Position numbers and translations under genes: made by a program. Below are positions 54,214 to 64,000 of a stretch of 64,000 bases of DNA, in pieces. Within the stretch, counting starts at the first letter, position 1. Each line of letters starts with the position of its first letter. The notes under the pieces were generated by a model. It did no database searches. It worked only from the letters and a program-made list of their open reading frames with translations, and had not been told where the DNA came from. This DNA comes from Paenibacillus taiwanensis DSM 18679 (GTDB taxonomy: Bacteria > Bacillota > Bacilli > Paenibacillales > Paenibacillaceae), in NCBI RefSeq assembly GCF_000425125.1, contig NZ_AULE01000001.1:60075-124074 (forward strand). The letters are read 5' to 3'.

Positions 54214-55554
54214 TTATTGCAATTCATTAATGACTACATCTGCAATCCGCTTCACATAAGCTTCTACAACATCTGCTTCTGGTCCCTCTGCCATAACACG
54301 GATGAGTGATTCCGTACCAGACGGACGTACCAATACTCGGCCATTATCTCCAAGCTCCGCTTCTACAGCAGCGATAACCTCTTCGATTGCGGCATTTCCA
54401 GCATACTTGCTCTTGTCACCTACACGGACATTCACAAGTACCTGCGGATACTTCCGCATCATAGCCTTCGCTTGTGACAACGATCTGTCGCTGCTCACTA
54501 ATGTATCGACCAATTGGATGCCAGATAACATGCCGTCTCCAGTCGTTCCGTGATCAAGGAAAATGATGTGGCCGGATTGCTCACCGCCTAACGTGTAGCC
54601 ACCACGTCGCATCTCCTCCATGACATACCGGTCACCAACTGCTGTCTTGGCAGACTTTAACTCATACTTCTCTGTCGCTTTGTAGAAGCCAATATTACTC
54701 ATGACCGTAGTGACAATCGTGCTTGCAGGAAGGCGACCTTCACGGTTCATAGCATCACCGCAAATTAACAACAGGTGGTCTCCGTCCACTTCCTCTCCCA
54801 ATTCATCAATCGCAATCAGACGATCCGCATCGCCGTCAAAAGCCAAACCAAGATTCGCCTTATGGCGAACTACTTCCTCACGCAAGCGCTCAGGGTGCGT
54901 CGAGCCACAATGATCGTTAATGTTCAACCCATTTGGCTCCGCCGCGATAGTAATAATCTCTGCACCCAAATCACGAAACAATTGTGGTGCAAGCTCATAT
55001 GCTGCGCCATGTGCACAATCCAACACAATCCGGAGTCCTTCGAACGAATTTTTGACTGTTGTCTTCAAATACTTCGAATATTCCCACTTCAAATCCGTGT
55101 TTACAGTAACTGTACCTAAACCTTCACCTACAGGGCGAGGAAGTTCATCCGTTGCCGCATCAATTAGCGTTTCAATCTCCAGTTCCGTCTCATCTAGCAG
55201 CTTAAAGCCATCTCGACCGAAAAATTTAATTCCATTGTCCTCTACAGGATTGTGGGAAGCCGAAATCATTACTCCTGCATCCACACCCAGTGTACGCGTT
55301 AAGTATGCAACAGCAGGCGTTGACAGTACACCCAATTGAATGACATCTGCGCCTATTGAAAGCAGACCTGCTGTTAAGGAAGCCTCCAACATTCGGCCGG
55401 AGATGCGTGTATCCATCCCAATTAATACCTTCGGTTTCGTTACTTCCTTTGTTAGCACATATCCGCCGCAACGGCCGATTTTATAGGCTAGCTCTGCGGT
55501 TAATTCTTGATTTGCAACACCACGTACACCGTCTGTACCAAAATATTTCCCCAT
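54214..55554 (-). CDS. glmM: Phosphoglucosamine mutase
   Basis: The 446-residue enzyme converts glucosamine-6-phosphate to glucosamine-1-phosphate. It starts [20 protein letters not shown], carries the phosphoserine loop [18 protein letters not shown], the metal loop [11 protein letters not shown], the sugar loop GGEQSGHI and the phosphate-binding [11 protein letters not shown] near the end. Length is exactly typical. It follows cdaA and cdaR, the conserved order in Bacillota, and precedes glmS, the enzyme that supplies its substrate. Confidence 0.98.
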   Translation of the reverse strand: MGKYFGTDGVRGVANQELTAELAYKIGRCGGYVLTKEVTKPKVLIGMDTRISGRMLEASLTAGLLSIGADVIQLGVLSTPAVAYLTRTLGVDAGVMISASHNPVEDNGIKFFGRDGFKLLDETELEIETLIDAATDELPRPVGEGLGTVTVNTDLKWEYSKYLKTTVKNSFEGLRIVLDCAHGAAYELAPQLFRDLGAEIITIAAEPNGLNINDHCGSTHPERLREEVVRHKANLGLAFDGDADRLIAIDELGEEVDGDHLLLICGDAMNREGRLPASTIVTTVMSNIGFYKATEKYELKSAKTAVGDRYVMEEMRRGGYTLGGEQSGHIIFLDHGTTGDGMLSGIQLVDTLVSSDRSLSQAKAMMRKYPQVLVNVRVGDKSKYAGNAAIEEVIAAVEAELGDNGRVLVRPSGTESLIRVMAEGPEADVVEAYVKRIADVVINELQ

Positions 55555-55743
55555 GTTGATAATCCCCTTCTAATTCATACTATTCTGACCCAGAATGCTT
55601 ACCGTATTTAACACAAACCAAACCTACATGGTGCCTGATCTTTTTGATCTACTTCTGTACCCACATGTATTTGATACTGTTAATGTTAGTGTATCTATTT
55701 CTATTTGTCTTATATATTTAATCCCATTACGTATATCTGGATG

Positions 55744-57141
55744 TTAGCTTTCTGGATGGTCTTGCCCACCAGAATGCTCATTCTCATGGCTGTCTGTGTC
55801 CCGAACATTTCCCCCTGTGGCTGGGCGCTCTCCCTCAGGCTGTTGGCCGTCGGTTGTCGGATTAGGCGGCGTCACCGGGTCAGTCGTGGCCGGTACGTCC
55901 TTATCCTTAATCTCAATTGTCGCCGTATATCTCTCTCCATCCGCCAGACGGACAAAACGTGGCAGGTTTACTTGCAACGTGACCGCATGCTTACCCGGAG
56001 GCAAGTCATTGATGTTGGCAATCAATTGAATATCATCGACCGTCAATGCATCCACAACGCTCGGTGAGCCAACTACTGTTACGTTAAACTTACGGGAAGC
56101 CGGTTCCGTAATATTAGTAATCAGCTTATCGTTGACACCAGTAAGTGTGATCGGCACGCCTTCGATGACCCGCTTCTTATCTTGAGCGATGGTCACCTTA
56201 ACAAGTATCGTACTTGGCTCCATTTTCTCAATGTTTGGCGGCGACGTCAACTTGACATTTACGTTGTAGGTACCAGGTGCCGAGAAGGTCGAGACATCCA
56301 ATTGTGGAACATCATAGAATTCAATGGAATCGAGCGCAGCTTGAGGTCCATACAAAGTAACCTGATTCACGTTAGGCTCCAGTGCAGCAACCGACAATCC
56401 AGCAGGCAAGTTTCCTCTGACGTTCAACTGAAGTGGAACAGTCTTAAATGGCTTTGTAATCGGGATTTCCACCTCTACCACTGATGGCGTGATAATCGCG
56501 TTCTTAACCTCTCGTCCCGCTGCATCAAATGCCGTCAGCTTTACTTGTTTATGGAGAACCGATTCATTAGCCTTGCTAATATCAACGATGGCACTGACCG
56601 ACCTGATCTCCTGCATACGAGAAGTAGGCAGTGTCACATGAACACGGTTTGAAGGCCTCACGATCGGCGTTCCTGCCTTGTAGCCATCCGCTGGCCTTCC
56701 CTCGGTCTTGATCAACACCTCATACTGCTTGGTCTGTACCTCTTCCAGCACCACCGTAACGGAAGAAGGCTGCATCGAACGCATATCTACTCCAAGCGGC
56801 ACTTCATATTTCAAAGGGATACTATGCTTACCAGGACCGTATCCTGTCAGATCAAGTACAACTTTATAATCTTCAGGCAGTGCAGAAGTGATAGTTGTAC
56901 GTTTCCCGCTTACTTGAATGCGTACATCGCTAGGGCTCATACTTCGCATCGCCAGTTGTTGTTCATCTAATCCAATCGTATTTATTTTAACAGAATCAAT
57001 CCAGCGGGTTTCAAACAGAGATTGCTGCGTCACTGTATTTGGATCTTCCTTATGTACAACAGCAAACAACAATACTCCGAGCACAAGTGCGATAATTTTG
57101 GCCGCTGTATTGTTCATCAGCCACTTATCCATTTTGCTCAC
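55744..57141 (-). CDS. cdaR: CdaA regulator with YbbR repeats
   Basis: The 465-residue protein has one N-terminal membrane helix (AAKIIALVLGVLLFAVVHK) and four extracytoplasmic YbbR repeats (for example LTGYGPGKHSIPLKYEVPLG and DLPPGKHAVTLQVNLPRFV), ending in a Pro/Thr/Glu-rich tail. It binds and modulates the diadenylate cyclase CdaA. Its start overlaps the cdaA end by 17 nt. Confidence 0.95.
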   Translation of the reverse strand: MSKMDKWLMNNTAAKIIALVLGVLLFAVVHKEDPNTVTQQSLFETRWIDSVKINTIGLDEQQLAMRSMSPSDVRIQVSGKRTTITSALPEDYKVVLDLTGYGPGKHSIPLKYEVPLGVDMRSMQPSSVTVVLEEVQTKQYEVLIKTEGRPADGYKAGTPIVRPSNRVHVTLPTSRMQEIRSVSAIVDISKANESVLHKQVKLTAFDAAGREVKNAIITPSVVEVEIPITKPFKTVPLQLNVRGNLPAGLSVAALEPNVNQVTLYGPQAALDSIEFYDVPQLDVSTFSAPGTYNVNVKLTSPPNIEKMEPSTILVKVTIAQDKKRVIEGVPITLTGVNDKLITNITEPASRKFNVTVVGSPSVVDALTVDDIQLIANINDLPPGKHAVTLQVNLPRFVRLADGERYTATIEIKDKDVPATTDPVTPPNPTTDGQQPEGERPATGGNVRDTDSHENEHSGGQDHPES

Positions 57142-57949
57142 CCTTCCGCTTCCAGAACAAACGCAGTTCTTTCTTTACTTTAGGCTTTAGTTCTTCAAAC
57201 AACTTTGAAATGAGCGACTCTTCCTTAATATCGCGAACTACCTGCCCATTTAACGCCAGTGACACTTGTCCCGTCTCTTCCGAGACAATGATGGAGATAG
57301 CGTCTCCGACCTCACTGATGCCAATTCCCGCTCGATGCCTCGTCCCCAACTCTTTGCTAATAAAAGGGTTCTCCGATAAAGGCAAATAACAGGCAGCAGC
57401 AGCAATCGAATCTCCACGAACAATAACAGCTCCATCATGCAGTGGTGTATTCGGTATAAAAATATTAATGAGCAGCTCTGAGCTCATTTGAGAGTGCATC
57501 GCAATACCTGATTCAATATATTCATTAAGACCTGTATTACGCTCAAAAACAATTAATGCCCCTATTTTTCTACGTGACATATAATTGACCGCTTTAATTA
57601 ACTCCCCGATAACACGGCCAGTCTCATCAAGCTCCGAATTGGAGCGGCCGCCAAATAGCTTGCCTCGCCCGAGTTGCTCCAACGCTCTGCGCAGCTCCGG
57701 CTGAAATATAATAACAATAGCCAATACCCCAAAGGTGAACATTTGGTTCATCAGCCACTTCAGTGTATACAAATCAAACCAAGTGCTAATTGCCCAAGTT
57801 AATACGAGTACAAATATACCTTTAAGCAATTGTACCGCACGCGTTCCACGAATCAGAACAAGCAATTTATAAATTACGTAACTAACGATTAAAATGTCGA
57901 TGACGTCCTTGATGGCGTCTTTCCAGCTCATGTCTGCAAAATAATTCAT
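57125..57949 (-). CDS. cdaA: Membrane diadenylate cyclase
   Basis: The 274-residue enzyme makes cyclic di-AMP from two ATP. Three N-terminal membrane helices (residues ~10-85) precede a DAC domain with DGAVIVRGDSIAAAACYLPL and GTRHRAGIGISEVGDAISII, both catalytic motifs intact. I chose ATG 57949 (MNYFADMSWKDAIKD) with GGGGGTACC upstream; a longer frame back to 58069 would run into the rsiW terminator. Operon with cdaR and glmM links c-di-AMP to cell-wall precursor supply. Confidence 0.97.
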   Translation of the reverse strand: MNYFADMSWKDAIKDVIDILIVSYVIYKLLVLIRGTRAVQLLKGIFVLVLTWAISTWFDLYTLKWLMNQMFTFGVLAIVIIFQPELRRALEQLGRGKLFGGRSNSELDETGRVIGELIKAVNYMSRRKIGALIVFERNTGLNEYIESGIAMHSQMSSELLINIFIPNTPLHDGAVIVRGDSIAAAACYLPLSENPFISKELGTRHRAGIGISEVGDAISIIVSEETGQVSLALNGQVVRDIKEESLISKLFEELKPKVKKELRLFWKRKGEQNG

Positions 57950-58045
57950 GAAGGTACCCCCGGAGTTCCCTATAAGATCGGCCTTCTCTATATGTATAAC
58001 TATAACCTTTTCGTCAGCTGGACGCAAAATTCCTGCTCTGTGCAC

Positions 58046-58079
58046 AAAAAACTCTCTCGCTAAAGACACGAGAGAGCCG
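58046..58079 (-). terminator. Terminator between rsiW and cdaA
   Basis: Minus-strand GGCTCTCTCGTGTCTTTAGC then GAGAGAGTTTTTTGTG: a stem with a T6 tract. It ends the sigW-rsiW unit. Confidence 0.85.
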
Positions 58080-58110
58080 TCATAAACTTGTATCCCCAGT
58101 CTACCTCACC

Positions 58111-58728
58111 TCACGGTGCGGTTGCATTACCTGGGAACAAACTTGAAATTTGATACCAAATCCAGCTCATAGCTTCATCTATTTGCTGTACGGATCCGGT
58201 GATGTGCGCCGTAGACGCCTGATATACTTTACCGTCAACAACAGTTACATTCCCTTCCACTTCACCATAAACCTCTGCGAGGCCGTTGTGGATGGTTAGG
58301 TCTCCTTTGACCACTTTGCCGTTCGGAACGATGACCTTGTTATCTTGAATGACAACTCCGTCGAGCTGTTGGCCTTTTACGAGCAATTGCTTATCAGCAT
58401 TCCACATGCTTAGCGCACTCGTCATCATCACAAGTACGAAAACAGCGGCAACGGTTATGGCCGGATGGCGTCTCACCCACTTAAACATCGCGCTTTGCTT
58501 CTTAGGCTTGGGGATCACGCTCATAATACGTTCGGTCAATTCATCCGTTGTCGGCTGCAAACGATGATTGAATCCGTACAGCAGCTGTTCCGTTTCTTCC
58601 AACTGACGGAACCGCTCACGGCAAGCCGGGCATGCAAGCATGTGCTCTTTCAAGTCTAGTGCGCATGATCGCTCCAGATCGTCATCCAGTAAGTTGTGCA
58701 TCAATGAGACGGCTTGTTTGCAATCCAT
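58111..58728 (-). CDS. rsiW: Anti-sigma-W factor with zinc-binding domain
   Basis: The 205-residue protein has the ZAS zinc motif HMLACPAC (His-x3-Cys-x2-Cys) in the N-terminal 50 residues, one membrane helix (AITVAAVFVLVMMTSALSMW), and an extracytoplasmic domain (VIVPNGKVVKGDLTIHNGL, a polymer-forming beta repeat) rather than the short tail of B. subtilis RsiW. It would hold SigW inactive at the membrane until proteolysis during envelope stress. ATG 58728 has AAAGGA 11 nt upstream; an in-frame TTG three codons earlier is also possible. Confidence 0.9.
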   Translation of the reverse strand: MDCKQAVSLMHNLLDDDLERSCALDLKEHMLACPACRERFRQLEETEQLLYGFNHRLQPTTDELTERIMSVIPKPKKQSAMFKWVRRHPAITVAAVFVLVMMTSALSMWNADKQLLVKGQQLDGVVIQDNKVIVPNGKVVKGDLTIHNGLAEVYGEVEGNVTVVDGKVYQASTAHITGSVQQIDEAMSWIWYQISSLFPGNATAP

Positions 58729-58876
58729 TTGAGCCAAATCCTTTCATCAGGTGTTCAAACGAAAGCTCATGCCCACCTTGTCCGGCTATCCGAAAAAAGG
58801 CATGACAAGAACTTTTGTTGTTATACGATACGTCACGCACATCAAATCGTTTCAAAGTTTTAACCTGTTATTTTTT

Positions 58877-59443
58877 TCATATTTTGCGTTCGAGCTTTTT
58901 CCGTAAAAATTCGCGCCCACGATGTACTCGTGTTTTGATAGTCGTGACCGGCATATTCAACACATCACTTATCTCTTGAAGAGACATATCCTGCAAGTAC
59001 CTCAAAACCATCACTGACTTGTATTTGGCAGGCAGGCTGTCAATTGCTTCATGGATCATTCGTTGCGTCTCACTCACAAGCAAATATGTCTCTGGTGTCC
59101 TGTCATCGCTAGGAATCATGGAATAACCATCAACACCCTCTTGGTCATTCATTTCTGCATCCAGAGAGTAACTTGGCTTTCTTTTCCGCAAACGATCAAT
59201 GCACAAGTTCGTTCCGATCCGATAGATCCACGTCGAAAATTTCTGATTCTCATCATATCGATCCAGATTGCGATATACCCGCAAAAACGTATCCTGTACA
59301 ACATCCTCAGCTTCATGCCTGTTGCTTAGCATTCGATAAGCGAGGTGAAAGATCTTGTCTTTATACAGTTCGACTATCTCGGCAAACGCGCTTGTATCCC
59401 CCTTACGGGCTAACATAGCAAGTCGTTTCTCTAACGTATCCAC
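58877..59443 (-). CDS. sigW: ECF sigma factor, SigW-type
   Basis: The 188-residue sigma factor has region 2 (AFAEIVELYKDKIFHLAYRM, VVQDTFLRVYRNLDRYDENQ, KFSTWIYRIGTNLCIDRLRK) and region 4 (MSLQEISDVLNMPVTTIKTR VHRGREFLRK), closely paralleling B. subtilis SigW. GTG 59443 is chosen because GGAGGGAG lies 9 nt upstream and the length then matches the family (187); an ATG ten codons earlier at 59473 is the alternative. It directs cell-envelope stress genes. Followed by its anti-sigma gene. Confidence 0.94.
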   Translation of the reverse strand: MDTLEKRLAMLARKGDTSAFAEIVELYKDKIFHLAYRMLSNRHEAEDVVQDTFLRVYRNLDRYDENQKFSTWIYRIGTNLCIDRLRKRKPSYSLDAEMNDQEGVDGYSMIPSDDRTPETYLLVSETQRMIHEAIDSLPAKYKSVMVLRYLQDMSLQEISDVLNMPVTTIKTRVHRGREFLRKKLERKI

Positions 59444-59462
59444 CAACAGTCTCCCTCCGTCC

Positions 59463-60383
59463 TCACTGCTCATTGTTGACCGTAATTCGTGTTGCCTTCT
59501 GCTCTGCAATGACGATACCGGCCAAAATAAGCAGGATGCCAAGCCATTGGAGCAACGTAACCTGTTCGTGAAGCAGCACATACGCCACAACTGTGACAAC
59601 AGGCAGCTCCATTGCACATATCATGGAAGCTAGGCTGCTTCCAATGCGCGGGATGCCTATATTAAAGGTAACTGTCGGAATAATATGGGATAACGATCCC
59701 AACAGCAAGCCCCACAACAATAAGTGTCCCACGTCAGGTGGCAATGCCATTCCACCCGCAATAAAAGGTACATAAATGCCGTAAATAACAGGCAATGTCC
59801 CTGTCATCATCATCGCTGAACGCATGACCGGATCATGATGGGTCTTCATTTTGCCCGTTAAATATAAGAATAAACTATAAGTTATAGCTGAGGCTAGTCC
59901 AAGTATGATTCCAGCGAATGTAAACCTCTCCAGATTGTCGGACGTAATTCCTACAGCCAGCACGGTGCCAATCAGCACGATAAATATGGATAACCATTGA
60001 TACCGATTAGGCCATGTTCTATGTGTCACACATTCCATAACCAACGTTATCCATGTAAATTGAAACAACAAAATAATAGCAAGCGAGGCATTCATTTGCT
60101 GAAGTGCACTGTTATAAAATATGGTGGTCAATGAGAGTCCAAATATGCCAATAAACAATAGCTTCCATCCACCGTTAGTAAATGGATTACGCCATGTATG
60201 TGGGCGTAGAAGCACCATAATCCATAACACGGCGGCCCCTACTGATATTTGGCTTACGGTAACTTGAGCCGTCGAATACCCTTCTGCAAAAGCAAGCTTT
60301 ACGATTGATGATACAAATCCGTAGCTAGATGCCCCTATAAGCACAAAGATGACGGAGAGCCAATACATGGCACTCTTTTTCAT
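59463..60383 (-). CDS. EamA-family (DMT) transporter
   Basis: The 306-residue protein has ten hydrophobic helices as two EamA repeats (SSYGFVSSIVKLAFAEGYST; then LGLASAITYSLFLYLTGKM and PVVTVVAYVLLHEQVTLLQW LGILLILAG). ATG 60383 (MKKSAMYWLSV) has GGAG upstream; a longer frame has none. The family exports amino acids or other metabolites; the substrate is unknown. The gene lies 20 nt before sigW, so both may share a message. Confidence 0.88.
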   Translation of the reverse strand: MKKSAMYWLSVIFVLIGASSYGFVSSIVKLAFAEGYSTAQVTVSQISVGAAVLWIMVLLRPHTWRNPFTNGGWKLLFIGIFGLSLTTIFYNSALQQMNASLAIILLFQFTWITLVMECVTHRTWPNRYQWLSIFIVLIGTVLAVGITSDNLERFTFAGIILGLASAITYSLFLYLTGKMKTHHDPVMRSAMMMTGTLPVIYGIYVPFIAGGMALPPDVGHLLLWGLLLGSLSHIIPTVTFNIGIPRIGSSLASMICAMELPVVTVVAYVLLHEQVTLLQWLGILLILAGIVIAEQKATRITVNNEQ

Positions 60384-60417
60384 GGATGTACAACTCCTTT
60401 GATCAGTGACACAGGAA

Positions 60418-60449
60418 AGTCGAGCCCTGCATAGCAAGACTCGACTGCA
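60418..60449 (-). terminator. Terminator of ppc
   Basis: Minus-strand arms AGTCGAGTCTTGC and GCAGGGCTCGACT with TTTC after them, about 80 nt behind the ppc stop. Confidence 0.65.
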
Positions 60450-60530
60450 TCATAGCTGCACTTTATGTTCACGGTTAACTGATTCGGTATCTACAGGTGT
60501 GTTGCATAAGGCACGCTCCAGTAGATACAA

Positions 60531-63323
60531 TCAGCCTGTATTCCGAAGACCGGAAGCAATCCCGTTAATGGTCAACAACACCTCGCGCAGAAGCTCTGGA
60601 TCATCCTGCTCCTGTTCGCGAAGCTGGCGTAATTCGGATAGCAATTGAACCTGCATGTAACTAAGCGGATCAACGTATGGATTACGCAGCTTAATCGATT
60701 CTTGAATAACGGGCACGTTATCCAAAATCTCTTGCTGACCTGTAATTTCCAGCAGCAGCTTTGAAGTGAGGTCGTACTCTTCTTGGATACACTTGAATAT
60801 GCGCTCACGGATTGTGTCATCCTTCACCATAGCGGCATATTCTTTAGCAATGATCAGATCCGCCTTGGCCAATGCCATCTGCAAATTGTCAATCATGCTG
60901 CCAAAGAAGGAGTAGTTCTCATACATATGACGGAGCGTGTCCATGTTCTCCGCCTTGTTCTGGTAGAACGATTGCAGTGCTGTTCCGGCTGCATACCACG
61001 CAGGAAGCAAATAACGGCTTTGCGTCCATGAGAATACCCACGGGATCGCACGTAAGTCTTCGAAGCGGTCACTATTTTTGCGCTTGGAAGGCCTTGAACC
61101 GATATTAAGCTCGCCAATTTCCGGCAGCGGTGTTGACTCTTTAAAGTAGGTTAGGAAGTCAGGATCACGGAAAATAAGATCTTGATACTTCTGCTGCGCA
61201 TCCTTTGAAATGTCAGCCATCCACGTTTCCCACTGCGGCTCACACGCTTCTCCCTGAGAGGTGCGCGCCATGACAGCAGCCTGTAGTAAGGCAGATGTTG
61301 CCTGCTCTAAGCTGCGATAGGCTATCCCTTGCATAGAGTAACGGGAGGATAGAACTTCCCCTTGCTCCGTGATCTTAATACCCCCACCAATCGTATGCGG
61401 CGGCTGTGCCAAGATGCTACGATTTAGCGGCATGCCTCCGCGACCGAGAGCTCCCCCACGGCCGTGGAAAAACTTCAGCTTGATGTCATATTGTTGCGCC
61501 ACTTTTGTTAAATCGTTAAGGGCTACGCGCAACTCCCAGTTGGCAGTCAACATTCCGCCGTCTTTATTGCTGTCCGAATAACCAAGCATGATCTCTTGCA
61601 GGTTGTTCATCGCATCAATAGCTTGACGATAGACTGGCAGCTCGAATAAGCTCTTCATAATTCCAGGCGCCTCATGCAGATCCTCAATCGTTTCAAATAG
61701 AGGTACAGCCTGTAACGTACAATGAACGGTACCGTCAGAGTTCTTCCGGAATAAGCCTACTTCTTTCGAGAGCAGCATCACTTCCAGCACATCACTAGCA
61801 CCCTGCGCCATGCTGATCAAATAGCTCGTAATACAGTTAACCCCGAACTCCTGTTGTGCCTCAAACACGATACGATACACATCAAGGCATTCCTTGGTCG
61901 CTTCACTATAACGAATGTACGGTGATGTTAAAGGTCGTGGATCGTTCAGAAGCTGATTTAACAAGTCAATCTTCTCTTGCTCTGGCAATGCACTGTAGTC
62001 CTTTACAATGTTCATGTTAGCCAGAATCTCAGTCATAGCGTTCTCATGTTCCTTGCTATGTTGACGAATATCTAATGTAGCCATATGGAAGCCGAACAAT
62101 TCAGCTTGTCGGATTAATTTCTTAATGTGTGTATCTGCCGCGTAATCTGCAAAATGATGACGCAAGCTGCGATTAATAATAGACAGATCATCGATAAACT
62201 CCGTAACCGAGTTATATCGTTGGCTTGTCCCCTTTGTTTCATCAACCAATACATTACGCAGCTTCTCTAACATATAGGACAGCTTGACACGATAAGGCTC
62301 CTTGTCATTTAACCAGGCAGGAACGTATTTTAAAGTGACTTGCTGCTTATCAGATGCTATTGATTGAACCAACTCTTCGCTAACTTGCACAATCGTCGTA
62401 CTAAAGCTTAACGAACGCATAATATCTTTCATACGTTCCTCATACTTTCTAATCGCTAAGCTGCGGTGCATCTCAAGTGTTTCCCATGTAACGGAAGCAA
62501 CTACAGATGGGTTGCCGTCACGATCGCCACCAATCCACGACCCAAAGCGAAGATAAGTAGGAACGTGCCAGCTTCGACTAGCATAATACTTGTCAAGACA
62601 GCGCTCAAGTTCATGGTATACATCAGGAAGCACATCAAATAACGTCTCGTTAAAGAAATACAGTCCGTTACGTACTTCATCGATGACGGTCGGCTTTCGG
62701 TCACGCAGCTCGTCCGTTTGCCACAAAGTGATAACCTCGTTAAGCAACTGATCACGTAGTTGCTGACGTTCACGATAAGTGAGGGTTGGGTTGTCCAATT
62801 CCATAACATCATTAGCAATCCGCTTGTTAATGTCCAATATGGCACGGCGCATCGCTTCAGTTGGATGGGCTGTCATGACCAGCTCTAAAGAAATGCTGGA
62901 CAGAATCTCCTCCAAATCTTCTACCGCCAACTTACGTTCCTTAAACTCAAGGATTATACTTTCTATCGAGCCTGGTTGAACCGTCTCCCCCGCAGATCGT
63001 TCATAATCCCGCTTACGGCGAATACGATGATTCTGTTCTGCGATGTTCACAAGCTGAAAATAAATAGCGAAAGCTCGAATTACTTGGTGACGAATTTCAG
63101 GATTTAACGTGTTGATGAGCTGCTTAAATTCATCGTACAACTCCGGCAAAAATACGGCACGCAGTGATTTACTTAATTCACGAATCTTCTCCACGATATT
63201 CAGCAACTCATTGCCGCCCTGATGGACGAGCACTTCGCCAAGGATATTACCAAGGAATCGAACGTCTCGCCGCAAAAGGTTGTTGGAATTCGCTTTGTTT
63301 GCGGTTAACGTTAAGTCAGTCAT
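60531..63323 (-). CDS. ppc: Phosphoenolpyruvate carboxylase
   Basis: The 930-residue enzyme carboxylates phosphoenolpyruvate to oxaloacetate, refilling the TCA cycle. It carries the catalytic His in VMTAHPTEAMRR, GSWIGGDRDGNP, MLGYSDSNKDGG, FHGRGGALGRGG and the invariant C-terminal NTG. ATG 63323 (MTDLTLTANK) has AAGAGGGGGAG upstream; 11 earlier in-frame codons lack such a site. Single gene with its own terminator. Bases 63324-63870 upstream must hold its promoter, but I see no clear box or gene. Confidence 0.97.
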   Translation of the reverse strand: MTDLTLTANKANSNNLLRRDVRFLGNILGEVLVHQGGNELLNIVEKIRELSKSLRAVFLPELYDEFKQLINTLNPEIRHQVIRAFAIYFQLVNIAEQNHRIRRKRDYERSAGETVQPGSIESIILEFKERKLAVEDLEEILSSISLELVMTAHPTEAMRRAILDINKRIANDVMELDNPTLTYRERQQLRDQLLNEVITLWQTDELRDRKPTVIDEVRNGLYFFNETLFDVLPDVYHELERCLDKYYASRSWHVPTYLRFGSWIGGDRDGNPSVVASVTWETLEMHRSLAIRKYEERMKDIMRSLSFSTTIVQVSEELVQSIASDKQQVTLKYVPAWLNDKEPYRVKLSYMLEKLRNVLVDETKGTSQRYNSVTEFIDDLSIINRSLRHHFADYAADTHIKKLIRQAELFGFHMATLDIRQHSKEHENAMTEILANMNIVKDYSALPEQEKIDLLNQLLNDPRPLTSPYIRYSEATKECLDVYRIVFEAQQEFGVNCITSYLISMAQGASDVLEVMLLSKEVGLFRKNSDGTVHCTLQAVPLFETIEDLHEAPGIMKSLFELPVYRQAIDAMNNLQEIMLGYSDSNKDGGMLTANWELRVALNDLTKVAQQYDIKLKFFHGRGGALGRGGMPLNRSILAQPPHTIGGGIKITEQGEVLSSRYSMQGIAYRSLEQATSALLQAAVMARTSQGEACEPQWETWMADISKDAQQKYQDLIFRDPDFLTYFKESTPLPEIGELNIGSRPSKRKNSDRFEDLRAIPWVFSWTQSRYLLPAWYAAGTALQSFYQNKAENMDTLRHMYENYSFFGSMIDNLQMALAKADLIIAKEYAAMVKDDTIRERIFKCIQEEYDLTSKLLLEITGQQEILDNVPVIQESIKLRNPYVDPLSYMQVQLLSELRQLREQEQDDPELLREVLLTINGIASGLRNTG

Positions 63324-63870
63324 TCGTCTCCCCCTCTTATCCAACCCAGTTTGCACTGTTTTTTAGACTTTCTTACCATCATACTACAATCTGTGGCGAA
63401 AATCTTTACTTTTATTTGAAAAATCATAGTTGGTTTCATGACACGTCAGAGACACACTATCAGCTTATTGCCGATGCTGCCCGGCTTTGTACAGCGCCTT
63501 TCCTCGTTGTTTTGCTCCTACCTATCATCGTATGTTATTTATGAACAAACGATGCATTTATTGAATTGGTAATCATTATATTTCACAAATAGTAAGCGCA
63601 TTCATTTTGCATTAAACGTACAAAATAGCCCGAATGTATTTCGTGGGAACACAATTTGATCCACCAAATTAAACTAGGGCGAAATATGATTCCGAGTAGC
63701 CTTAAGCTTCAACAGCACGTTCGCTCCTTATTACTGAATGAGCATCTTTCAGGTCTCAACATCGAACAATGAACTAACAAACCATTTTAAAGCAAACTAC
63801 GTTCCTCATACTCAAAAATATATAAAAGAAGCATTAAACATGAGAATTGTAACAGATAACGGAAGAAAAT

Positions 63871-63894
63871 AAAAAAGCCACCTTGTAAGGTGGC
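63871..63894 (-). terminator. Terminator behind tRNA-Gly
   Basis: Perfect stem GCCACCTT/AAGGTGGC with a T6 tract on the minus strand, 15 nt after the tRNA CCA end. Confidence 0.88.
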
Positions 63895-63908
63895 ATCACT
63901 GTAAAATA

Positions 63909-63982
63909 TGGAGCGGGTGATGGGAATCGAACCCACGCTATTAGCTTGGAAGGCTAAAGTTCTACCATTGAACTACACCCGC
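63909..63982 (-). tRNA. tRNA-Gly (anticodon TCC)
   Basis: Minus strand: acceptor stem GCGGGTG / CACCCGC, D-arm with AGTTCAATGGTAGAAC, anticodon stem TTAGC-GCTAA around CTTCCAA (anticodon TCC), T-arm GTGGGTTCGATTCCCAT, and an encoded CCA (63909-63911). All arms pair. Confidence 0.95.
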
Positions 63983-64000
63983 ATATAGATGGTCGGGACG

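Overview
The window looks like chromosome of a low-to-mid GC Gram-positive spore-former, most likely Paenibacillus or a close relative. The evidence is the gene string sigW-rsiW-cdaA-cdaR-glmM-glmS with a glmS ribozyme, strong GGAGG-type ribosome binding sites, and sporulator-type families (LytS/LytTR pairs, copper-amine-oxidase-N stalk proteins, oleate hydratase). I cannot fix the species from sequence alone.

Left part (1-8.6 kb) is ordinary chromosome: a truncated MerR regulator, an oxalate/formate-type transporter next to a LytS/LytTR two-component pair (the arrangement of the pyruvate-responsive YpdAB-YhjX system), a DUF3267 membrane protein, a small secreted protein, and oleate hydratase with a divergent TetR regulator. 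From 8.9 to 18.6 kb lies a complete lasso-peptide locus. A 45-residue precursor that is too short for usual gene calling has a Gly1/Asp9 core with a propeptin-like tail. Behind it on the minus strand are the cyclase (probably starting at a non-AUG codon), the B1 protein, a fusion of the B2 leader peptidase to an ABC exporter, and an ABC ATPase with two permeases (likely self-immunity). A LytTR/AgrC-like two-component pair lies beside it on the plus strand.

From 18.6 to 25.4 kb is a graveyard of Tn7-type transposon ends mixed with single-gene accessory units (GNAT, unknown genes, DUF6713, WYL regulator, epoxide-hydrolase-like enzyme, truncated oxidoreductase).

The centre (25409-51382, 25,974 bp) is one Tn7-like element that I can delimit to the base. 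Both ends are TGT...ACA with 8+22-bp TnsB-site architecture (four overlapping sites on the right, about four spaced sites on the left). The 5-bp target duplication is ATTTG, and the right end sits 24 bp from the glmS stop codon, i.e. in the classical attTn7. It encodes TnsA, TnsB, TnsC (broken by one frameshift) and two TniQ/TnsD proteins (one broken). Its cargo is a graspetide RiPP operon (ATP-grasp ligase, membrane protein, precursor with four repeats around PDE), a Gabija-like GajA/GajB pair, a Schlafen-AlbA_2 protein, decayed AlbA_2-TIR and HSP90-like ATPase genes, a putative RAMA-domain regulator divergent from tnsA, and a GIY-YIG/TPR protein. A second, 2.17-kb Tn7-like element without transposase (48380-50545, TSD AGAAG) is nested inside it. 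Its ends belong to a different TnsB-site family, and it carries acetyltransferase and DUF2716 genes separated by conserved boxes and hairpins. These boxes recur in the 18.7-20.2 kb region and look like borders of single-gene cassettes.

Right part (51.4-64 kb) is conserved chromosome: glmS with its ribozyme, glmM, cdaR, cdaA, rsiW, sigW, an EamA transporter, ppc and a tRNA-Gly. These genes are intact, whereas the Tn7-like element has several frameshifts and two in-frame TAG codons, which points to decay inside the element (or, less likely, clustered sequencing error).
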